The notes under the pieces were generated by a model. The model did not search any database and was not told the DNA's origin. It saw only the letters and a list, made by a program, of their open reading frames with translations. This document shows positions 27,401 to 33,784 of a stretch of 33,784 nt of DNA, piece by piece; the stretch's first letter is position 1; every line of letters begins with the position of its first letter. This stretch comes from Chrysochromulina parva (Eukaryota; Haptophyta; Prymnesiales; Chrysochromulinaceae): contig PJAB01000217.1 of NCBI GenBank assembly GCA_002887195.1, forward strand, positions 1-33,784, given 5' to 3'. The position numbers and the translations under genes were made by a program.

Positions 27401-28501
27401 CGCGAGATCGAATCTCCGAGGCGTCCCCCGAGCAATCTCGTGATTGCGGAGGCTCTCGCAGCGGCGACGAAGGACCTCGTACGAGTCACGTCAGAGCGCG
27501 ACAGGGCGCGGGCGGAGGCCGACGCTGCTGCCCTTGCTCTCACGACCGTGCTTCCGCCGGACACAGTGTCCGCCGATGTCCTGCGACGCCTGGCCCGCCG
27601 TCTGCATCACCACAAGGGCGCTCGCCACGGCCCCGTCGAAACCACTGAGGAGCGCAGCGCACTGAACGCATGGCAACGGCGCGTCTTGAGTTGGCAACGG
27701 TCTGTCCTCGGCTCAGAGGCCAGCAGCCCCTGCACCAGTCCCCCCTCGAGCCCCTCGAAGCTTCCCGTGATCGAAGCCGAGCCGGAAGTCGTGCTGCGCA
27801 CGGCGCCGCCACGGTCGGTCCCGCCGGTGGCGCCGATTCCGGCGGCGCCGATGCCTCAAGCCGCTGCGTCGACGTCGCAGGCGGACGGTGCTTGGAGCTT
27901 GGTCCTTGTGGATGGCCCTCCTGTGGAGTTGCGCGATCGTCTGCCTCCCCCGGCCCCGCCGGCTGCGCTGGGGCTGCTCGCGACTTTGACGAAGCTCGTC
28001 CCGCGCTTGAGCGTGGCGATGATAGTATGGTTCGTGATGATCATCCTGCTCGAGCTCCTGTATCGTGTCTACATGGCATTCGCCGACCCGACTGCTGCGG
28101 TTGGAATTGTGGACGTGGCGCCAAAGCTCCGCATGGTTGAGTCAGAGCTCTTCGCCCGGGCTCTCCAGCGAAGATTCGTAGGCTGGTGGAAGGTCCACAT
28201 GGTGCAGATGCCGGACCAGCTACAGCTCGGCGCCGCCGCCGCAGGCCAGCTGCTCGCCATCCACAAGGACCTGCTCGTCATCCAGCTTCGCGCCACGTCG
28301 GCTTCAATCGCGCACTGGGCGAAGGAGCGCTCGAAGCGTCATTTGAGGCGAGTGGAGAGTGCGTGGCGTCACGCCGTCGACGTTGCGCCCAGCCCAACGC
28401 AATGTAAGCTCCCTCACGTCATGATGCACTGGTACTCCGTTGAGGTGCTGCGCAAGAAGGGTTGTACGGCTCCGGTGTTCCAGTGGGACGTGAGTTACTA
28501 G
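24434..28501 (+). CDS. Tandem calponin-homology, EF-hand, coiled-coil membrane protein
   Basis: Two exons, 24434-25031 and 25464-28501; 1211 residues. The junction falls inside the second CH domain (FCAL-V-HDSEP), which makes the intron certain. Order: CH1 (about 38-140), CH2 (163-266, with WQKGFTDGQAFCAL), EF-hand loop with all ligands (DADGSGSMEITE, 381-392), a weaker second EF-like loop (KSRDGSLHEDEF), Pro/Ser-rich RPATSPAR repeats, a long Ala-rich coiled coil, one membrane helix (about 1048-1072) and a C-terminal domain of about 140 residues. Tandem CH domains bind actin in alpha-actinin, spectrin and nesprin families; the EF-hand suggests calcium control. The C-terminal membrane helix suggests an actin-to-membrane linker. 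The membrane is unknown, and the tail does not resemble a KASH domain. Confidence 0.78.
25032..25463 (+). repeat. Long CH-gene intron with two repeat arrays
   Basis: This 432-bp intron (GTGCGT...GCTCGCAG) holds a CTACCTGATG-type array near 25049-25090 and five copies of a 12-bp CGAGATTCATTC unit at 25211-25270. The CCTGATG words recall the introner filler on the opposite strand in other genes, but no exon copy is clear. Confidence 0.75.
26739..26812 (+). repeat. 24-bp coding tandem repeat (RPATSPAR)
   Basis: Three in-frame copies of a 24-bp unit encode R-P-A-T-S-P-A-R in the linker between the EF-hand region and the coiled coil of the CH-domain protein. Confidence 0.9.
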
Positions 28502-28882
28502 TCAGGTGTTGCGAGAGAGTTCTACGGGTGTAAGTTGAGTGCGTCATAGCTGAGATATTTCGTCACGGTCGCCACATTAGTCATTACATGTACTACATAG
28601 GAGAACCTGGGAATGACTTACCCCAGGTTCTCATACTACACTCTACAATCATCCATTGTTCAGCCGTAAGCGCGTACTCGCTACGCTGCTCCAGACCACT
28701 GGAAGGCTCTGCTCGAACCCGCCCACCGAGGCTACTCGATGCGCCACACAATGACCGTCGACAGTGCGCCACGCCAGCGCTTAGTCACACAACAGCCGGT
28801 CTTGTGCGTGCCTGTGGATGGCAAGTGGGCCTACAGCTGTACAGTAGCACAGCAACAAAGGTGCACCCGCTCATCCTACTCT
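28502..28882. other. Convergent intergenic region with hairpin
   Basis: About 380 bases between two converging genes. It contains a perfect 11-bp inverted repeat (28601-28632) and a 21-base segment (28793-28813) that copies, with one change, the end of the next minus-strand gene (28884-28904). Confidence 0.5.
28601..28632. repeat. Perfect 11-bp inverted repeat, 10-bp loop
   Basis: GAGAACCTGGG at 28601-28611 is mirrored by CCCAGGTTCTC at 28622-28632. It lies 100 bp past the stop of the CH gene and could form a hairpin in the 3' UTR. Confidence 0.7.
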
Positions 28883-29740
28883 TCAGCCGGTCTTGTACGT
28901 GCCTTCGACGATGCAACCATCGATCCAGTTTGTCTTCCTGGGGAAGGTCATATTTTGCAGAGCCTGCACGGCGGAGAAGCCCAGGATGGTGGCCTGTGAC
29001 GACGAGAAGCAGCCGCTTGCCGTTGAGGCCGTCGCCAGGATGCCAATCGACGTGCCGATGAAAGGGTTGTCTGCGAAGTCCACGACAACACCCACAAAGG
29101 TGCCTGTGGCGCCGCCGATGGCCGCCGACAGAGTGAAATCGTCACGCAGGTTTCCGAGCGTCGGGCCCTCAACGGCCGGGAAGGGGAGCAGGCTGCGTCC
29201 GCCGCGAAGCCCGACAAAGAAGGCCGAGCCGCACGCTGCGCCGACGCCACTGGCGGCCATCCAGAAGGGAGCGTCGGCGAGGGCATTGCACATCGGCTGC
29301 CAGACAAATCCAGAGAGGAAGGTGGCGCACGCGAGGAAGGTGGCCGTCTGTACCTCCTTGGCCATGCTGATGTTAGGCACGGCGAGCGATTTGAGCAAAA
29401 AGTACGCACAATGGCCTGTAAATACCGCACCAGCATCACCCAGCCCAGTTGTGACGAAGTAGCCAAGATCAGTAGCAGCAAACCCAAGAACTTGACAAGC
29501 ATATGCATTGGCAGCCCACCAGCCAGCACCCGCCGGTCCGATCTTGCTCGCGCAGACTTCAACCGTGACGATAAAACGCATGGCGAGGGACGATGCTGCG
29601 CTATCTGCGTTCTCTCTCCGTTCCTCAGCCGTGGCGATCGGTGTGCGCAGGTGGCGTGTGGCAGACCGGAGCGTGGCGAACGAAACCTTCGATACAGGCG
29701 GCCACATCGTTCCGCGCGAACACGCGCGCATCATGATCAT
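28883..29740 (-). CDS. Multi-pass membrane protein of unknown function
   Basis: 285 residues from the ATG at 29740 to the stop at 28883, apparently one exon. After a basic N-terminus of about 65 residues (possible targeting sequence) there are five or six hydrophobic segments rich in Gly, Ala, Ser and Thr: near VCASKIGPAGAGWWAANA, GLGDAGAVFTGHCAYFLL, ATFLACATFLSGFVW, WMAASGVGAACGSAFF, LSAAIGGATGTFVGVVVDF and GTSIGILATASTASGCF. No transporter signature was recognised. The small-residue helices suggest tight packing in an organelle membrane, which is inference. The 3' end carries the CAGCCGGTCTTGT segment repeated in the intergenic region downstream. Confidence 0.65.
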   Translation of the reverse strand: MIMMRACSRGTMWPPVSKVSFATLRSATRHLRTPIATAEERRENADSAASSLAMRFIVTVEVCASKIGPAGAGWWAANAYACQVLGFAATDLGYFVTTGLGDAGAVFTGHCAYFLLKSLAVPNISMAKEVQTATFLACATFLSGFVWQPMCNALADAPFWMAASGVGAACGSAFFVGLRGGRSLLPFPAVEGPTLGNLRDDFTLSAAIGGATGTFVGVVVDFADNPFIGTSIGILATASTASGCFSSSQATILGFSAVQALQNMTFPRKTNWIDGCIVEGTYKTG

Positions 29741-30124
29741 TGTTGCGGCCGAGGTGCGGGGGGTACAGAGCTCACAAGTGCATCAAAAACGCGGGGGTGC
29801 GGAATTCAGCGATTCCGATTCTAAACATACGCGGCAAGACGCTCAAGTCGCACAACCACCGGTCCCGTGGAGACACACCGCGTAAGGCGCAGACTATTCA
29901 ATTCAGCGATGCGATGAAAGAACCTACCGGTACCGTAGAAACTGTAGAGATAAAGAACCAATCGAAATGTCCATGCTACAGTGTACATGAGTGTATTTCA
30001 TCCTGACCTATCGTGTACCCGAGAAGTACGCGATACAGCATCTCATGGCGTGCGAGCGATAGAGCGCGAGCATTTGAGTCGGGTGTGATTGTCTTGTGGC
30101 GGGTGCCTGTGCACGATATATGAG
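29741..30124. other. Intergenic region
   Basis: About 380 bases between the start of the membrane protein gene and the end of the next minus-strand gene. It is less GC-rich than average with no recognisable gene. It should contain the membrane protein's promoter and the 3' end of the next transcript. Confidence 0.4.
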
Positions 30125-30751
30125 CTAGAAGTCTCCGAAGTCTATGAGCGACGGCTGCTGGGGGCCGCCTCCAACGCTCAGCACGGCATGCGGCGGCGGC
30201 AGCGGTGGACGCGGCGGCGGCGGAGGCAGCGGGTTGTTGACGGTCCTCTGTGGCAGCGGCTGCTGCGGGTTGTCGACAGTGTACCGTGGTGGCGGTGAGC
30301 CGCTGCTCTGTGAGTCGGCATCGACGCCCTCGGTGAGCTCTGAGAGCAGCTGCAGCATCAGCTGGCTCTGTCGCAGGAGCAGCTTGGCGTCGTCCGGGCG
30401 CAAAGAGCCTTCCTTGAGCAGCTCGCGCAGCTCGTGCTGAGCCGTGCCGAGCCTTACGATGAGAGCCTGGAAGTTGGGAGTGCTCAGCAGCTCAGCCTTG
30501 GGTAGGCTCTGCTTGCCGCACGCACGCAGCTCGGAAATAATTGCCTGCTGCTCCGACATGTGCGCCGCGACCTGCGGCCCCGCGACGACTAGGTCTTCAG
30601 AGCCGGCGCCGTCAGGTTCATCGCGCATGCGCCCGCCTCCCCGCACGTGCGGCGATGCATGCGATGAGAAGCTGCCATCATCCTCCTCTATCTCATCTGG
30701 CGACAGAGGGGCGTGCTTCGGTCGGCGCGGTCCCCACGAGGGGAACTTCAT
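30125..30751 (-). CDS. Small helical, proline-rich protein ending in DFGDF
   Basis: 208 residues, single exon, ATG at 30751 (MKFPSWGPRRPK). The first 60 residues are acidic/basic and unstructured. The middle is a helical bundle-like region: QQAIISELRACGK, LIVRLGTAQHELRELLKEG and DDAKLLLRQSQLMLQLLSELTE. Pro-rich repeats of TVDNP/TVNNP and PPPPP follow, and the end is SLIDFGDF. The DFGDF tail matches the D-F-G-x-hydrophobic motif bound by gamma-ear domains of AP-1/GGA adaptors. The helical part is loosely like GAT-type bundles of trafficking adaptors. A role in vesicle sorting is therefore a guess from short motifs, not a family match. Confidence 0.55.
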   Translation of the reverse strand: MKFPSWGPRRPKHAPLSPDEIEEDDGSFSSHASPHVRGGGRMRDEPDGAGSEDLVVAGPQVAAHMSEQQAIISELRACGKQSLPKAELLSTPNFQALIVRLGTAQHELRELLKEGSLRPDDAKLLLRQSQLMLQLLSELTEGVDADSQSSGSPPPRYTVDNPQQPLPQRTVNNPLPPPPPRPPLPPPHAVLSVGGGPQQPSLIDFGDF

Positions 30752-31103
30752 CGCCGACGAGAGCCACGCTCATCTTTGTCTCGGGCCCTCCACGTTTTCC
30801 CACAGGTCGAGTCGGCCGGCGCGGGAGCCCCCCACTGAGGTCCAGAGCAGCTCACAGCAGACTTGAAAGTGGAAATAGCCTGACAAAATACGATTTTGGC
30901 AGGCACGTTCCGTAGGAAATGGTGAGGACTGAGGACGGTAAGTAGTACCGTACATAAATGTCACGTCGCGTGCCAAACAGCGAGACCACCCGCTTGATTA
31001 TGTCGTGCCCTGCCATACCCTCCCCATTGTGACACTGATGGCCGCGCCGCGAGACCCACGACCGCTTGGTTGAGAGATGTCAGTGATTGTCATGAGAATC
31101 GAG
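30752..31103. other. Intergenic region
   Basis: About 350 bases between the start of the DFGDF gene and the end of the PAF acetylhydrolase gene. No convincing frame or repeat was found. Confidence 0.4.
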
Positions 31104-32898
31104 TCACGGGGTCGCGTGGACATGCCGAGCAGTGTATGCCACCTTGTCCAGCACCAGGTCCAGCCCCGCAGCCCCATCTAGGCTCGCACCTTCGGGCATC
31201 AGCAGCTTGGCACCTCGAAGGAAGCCGAGGATGCTTGCCGTTGTAGCTCGATCCATCTCGGCGCTCGTCGTGCCGAGGGAGGTCTTCAGGACAAGGTTGA
31301 GCCAATGCGGCATGGTATACGCGAGGTCACAGAGCCCTTGATGGCCAGCCCCCGCAATCGTGAGCGTGCATGCCGGGCGGGCGGCGCCGACGAGCACTCG
31401 ACGAGCCCAAATTTGGTACCAGTGGAACTCGACCCATTGCTCGGACCAAATCGTCAGCAGGGGAAGGTGCTGTGTGAGAGGCGGTGCACGGCCTCCGCAC
31501 GCCCGCAGCCCCTCGGCCTCGCTCGCATACCTGATGAGGGAGGCCATCGGTGGTCATCAGTGGCACTCAGAGGCAAGTAGCAGCCTCTCGGCCTCCGCTC
31601 GCACACCTCGTATCGTTGAAGACACCATCGTAGCCTGTGGCTGTCCACACGCGGCGCGGCATCCAATCAACTGCCGGGTCGAGTGCGAAGCACGCGCCGA
31701 TCCGGGCAGGCCGGATGCGATCGCTGCTGCGCTCGTCCCGTGCACCGGCCACATCAGCGCCGTGTTGGGCCGCGACCGCGCCAGCGCCGTGTTGGGCAGC
31801 GACGCGGTCGGCGCAGACCGTCAGAGCGGTCGCGCCTCCAAACGAGTGGCCTCCCAGGACCAGACGGTCAATGGCGAGGCGCCCCCGCAGAGTACTGAGC
31901 AGGGTCTCCACCTGCGCGTCGGCCAGCCCGTCCATTCGCACGTGCGTCCCCCGAGCCCCACCCGACAGTACCGACCCCTCCTCGATCGCCTCCAGAAACC
32001 CGAGCGTGTCCTCGACATTCGTGGCGCGGATGAGCGTCTGTGCGCGTCGTGCTTCCTTATAAGCCTCCGTGGCCGGCTCGTAGCCGAGGTCCATGACGGA
32101 CGCATCGTACAGGAGCGCTGAGGGTGCACCCGTCGAGGGATCCGCCTCGACGAAGCGCGCGAGCGAGGAGGAGCGGTCCGTGTGCTCCACAAGGAGAACC
32201 AGAGCCCCGGCGGCTGCGAGTGAGAGCGCCATCGAGCTGCTCGTCTCTCGAGTGGCCGTGAGGCCGTGGGAGAAGACGATGAGAGGCAGCTTACCATCGC
32301 CGGAAGGGGTATCGGCAGCCGATGGCAAGGCAGGGGTCGCTCCATACTTCGCGCGGATGCCGATCGCCGCCCAATGGCCGAGAATCCATCTCGGGAGATA
32401 CGGCCGGAGCTCCCTTGGCGCCGCATTCTGAATGAAGGCACGGGTGAGCTTGTGCCGATCTTGCATGGCGATGTAGCCAGCGCAGTCCTGGTGCACGCTC
32501 GTTGGGTAGAGCATGCGGCCGATGATGCGCCGCCCCTCGCCCCTCTTGTTGCAACGCACCTCGTAGTCCACAACACCAACGCACCACGGGCCAGGAACCG
32601 GCTTCAAGCTCGGCAAGCGAAAGGCGGCGTCAATAGCCACCGAGATCGCACCAAACACCGCACCACACACTCCCCATCCGGCCGCGGACAGGCACAAGCC
32701 AAGACGCGGAGCAGTCAGCTGCCAGTAGTCTGGCCGTCGCCACGTGGCTATCCGATGGGCGACCAGCACGCCCAGCGGCGCACAGATTGCCACGAATGAT
32801 GGTGGCGTGAAACCGAGCAGGACTCGCGCAGCTGTCCACAGAGGGAGGGACCAGATGAGCAAACGATCTACGTTGCGGTAATAGTGCGGCCACGACAT
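31104..32898 (-). CDS. Platelet-activating factor acetylhydrolase-type phospholipase
   Basis: Exons 32898-31607 and 31530-31104, 572 residues. The ATG at 32898 is the first in frame. Two or three hydrophobic segments (about 11-50 and 65-90) make it membrane-anchored, unlike the secreted animal form. The alpha/beta-hydrolase core has PLIVFSHGLTATRE (205-218, oxyanion region), GGHSFGGAT (nucleophile Ser352), FALDPAVDW (Asp407) and, in exon 2, GAGHQG (His494), giving a complete triad only after splicing. PAF-AH enzymes release short or oxidised acyl chains from the sn-2 position of phospholipids. A small in-frame duplication (VAAQHGA twice, about 367-381) lies just after the nucleophile elbow. 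The 76-bp intron is a single introner unit. Confidence 0.85.
31531..31606 (-). mobile_element. Introner-type intron: one 76-bp unit
   Basis: The whole intron is one unit. Its first 27 bases copy the first 26 bases of the next exon with one inserted base and two substitutions. Then come CTGAGTGCCACTGATG and the end CCTCCCTCATCAG. The donor GT belongs to the exon copy. This is the simplest member of the family in the window. Confidence 0.85.
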
Positions 32899-33066
32899 GA
32901 TGGTGACGATGTGTGAGTGATATGTGAGCACCTCTCTCGACAGCGTTGCGCCGAGCACCTCTCGGCGTCTCCGTGTGAACAGAAAAGTTGTTCACACCTC
33001 AGGTGGTTCGACCCTCGGCACGTGTGACTACCTAAAATCACCTTAAAACCTCGTGCGAGCCACACG

Positions 33067-33174
33067 ATGCACGTGTCAATCATTGGTGTCGATCGCCTCG
33101 ATGCTCGAAAGCGGAAAGCCACGCTGCGGCTCCGTTGTTCTCCCTTGTGCGGCTCGCGGTCTCAACTCTCATGA
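33067..33174 (+). CDS. Possible first exon or small ORF, divergent from PAF-AH
   Basis: An ATG at 33067, 169 bp upstream of and opposite to the PAF acetylhydrolase start, begins MHVSIIGVDRLDARKRKATL, a pattern that looks like the first strands of a C2-type domain, and stops after 35 codons. Downstream, around 33255-33360, another frame (LVKEPSAQVVRLNDN) also looks protein-like, with an acceptor-like TTTCCAG at 33234-33240. I could not find a consistent exon join, so this may be chance. Confidence 0.2.
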   Translation: MHVSIIGVDRLDARKRKATLRLRCSPLCGSRSQLS

Positions 33175-33358
33175 TCACTCCGTCGAGCCACACGTGAGCA
33201 TAGACGCCTGGTTCATGTGCTGAGGCTGTCGCATTTCCAGGTGAGCCAGCCGTCGAAATCTACACCTCGGCCTCGTCAAGGAGCCCAGCGCCCAGGTGGT
33301 CAGACTCAACGACAACGTCCACGAGATGGCTCACTCTGAAGACTGCACGCTCCCTCAT

Positions 33359-33446
33359 CTGACCCCCCCACTCACGTGGCTCACGTTGCTCACGTGAGGC
33401 TGGGCGGCTCCTTCTGACCCCCGCGCTCACGTGGCTCACCTGCTCA
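33359..33446. repeat. Imperfect 53-bp tandem repeat with CACGTG boxes
   Basis: Two copies of TCTGACCCCC...CTCACGTGGCTCAC, about 53 bp apart, hold three CACGTG palindromes, which are binding sites for bHLH/bZIP factors in many eukaryotes. A regulatory role is possible but not shown. Confidence 0.6.
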
Positions 33447-33481
33447 CCTCCACACCGGACCTGGGGGCTGGCCGGCTATAA

Positions 33482-33660
33482 CTTACGGAGATTGCGTACC
33501 GGTAGACCTAGTGACGAAACCCCTGGTTGCCTAATAAAGAGGTGACGAAACCCTGCGAGCTATATCTGTGGTCATCTGCCCTTACTATATCTTACGGAGA
33601 TTGCGTACCGGTAGCCCTAGTGACGAAACCCACTGGTTGCCTAATAAAGAGATGACGAAA
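33482..33660. repeat. 109-bp-spaced direct repeat
   Basis: A segment of about 70 bp beginning CTTACGGAGATTGCGTACCG occurs at 33482 and again at 33591 with only a few changes. Each copy includes CTAGTGACGAAACCC, GGTTGCCTAATAAAGAG and GTGACGAAAC-type words, a word repeated five times by 33690. AATAAA is polyadenylation-like. The identity is high, so the duplication looks recent. No coding content was found. Confidence 0.8.
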
Positions 33661-33784
33661 CTTAGCGAGGTCAGTGACGAAACTTCGACGAACCTTTTCC
33701 CGCACTTACAGTGTCAGACACTCCAGTGTGACACGTCGACTCTCAATCTTCGGCTCGGGGGGTCGGGTCCGGTCGCCTAGGGTC

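Noticed and set aside
26237..27564. Long minus-strand frames over the CH-domain gene
   Set aside because: Shadows of the Ala-rich coiled coil; no starts or domains supported.
1..33784. tRNA, rRNA or classical transposase genes
   Set aside because: None was recognised on either strand by reading; a covariance-model scan was not possible.

Overview
The window is nuclear DNA from a GC-rich, gene-dense eukaryotic microbe. There are no bacterial-style operons or Shine-Dalgarno signals. At least 12 GT-AG introns of 76-432 bp can be placed by joining reading frames across conserved domains. The protein families (calponin-homology/EF-hand protein, GH2 beta-mannosidase with signal peptide, Stealth phosphotransferase, PAF acetylhydrolase, Cys-loop-like channel, plant-type plastid HAD protein, proline-rich wall-like protein) fit a photosynthetic protist. 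A haptophyte or pelagophyte-type alga is my best guess, but the lineage cannot be fixed from sequence alone.

Layout, left to right: a partial minus-strand gene (1-479); an IQ-motif/DOT1-like methyltransferase (minus, 718-1707), divergent from a secreted metallophosphatase (plus, 1890-3435); a plastid-type HAD protein (minus, 4047-5647), divergent from a nucleotidyltransferase-fold protein (plus, 5876-7390). Four plus-strand genes follow: proline-rich membrane protein (7532-10627), pentameric ligand-gated channel-like protein (10772-13114), FkbM-type methyltransferase (13607-15138) and Stealth phosphotransferase (15532-17459). Then come beta-mannosidase (minus, 17869-21335), a Zn2Cys6 DNA-binding protein (plus, 21941-24001), a CH-CH-EF-hand-coiled-coil-transmembrane protein (plus, 24434-28501), and three minus-strand genes: a multi-pass membrane protein (28883-29740), a small proline-rich protein with a DFGDF tail (30125-30751) and PAF acetylhydrolase (31104-32898). 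The right end (33000-33784) holds repeats and at most a small candidate exon.

The most striking signal is in the introns. Four introns in three unrelated genes end with the same CTCCCTCATCAG block, and their 5' ends are near-perfect copies of the first 9-37 bases of the exon that follows. In the beta-mannosidase the intron is two 97-bp units in tandem, each carrying its own exon copy, donor and acceptor. This is the expected signature of introner elements (intron-generating transposable elements) that supply one splice site and take the other from a target-site duplication. Other introns in the window look like reversed-polarity or decayed versions of the same process.

Three neighbours (FkbM methyltransferase, Stealth phosphotransferase, beta-mannosidase) all concern glycans or the secretory/lysosomal route, but shared function from proximity is only a suggestion.
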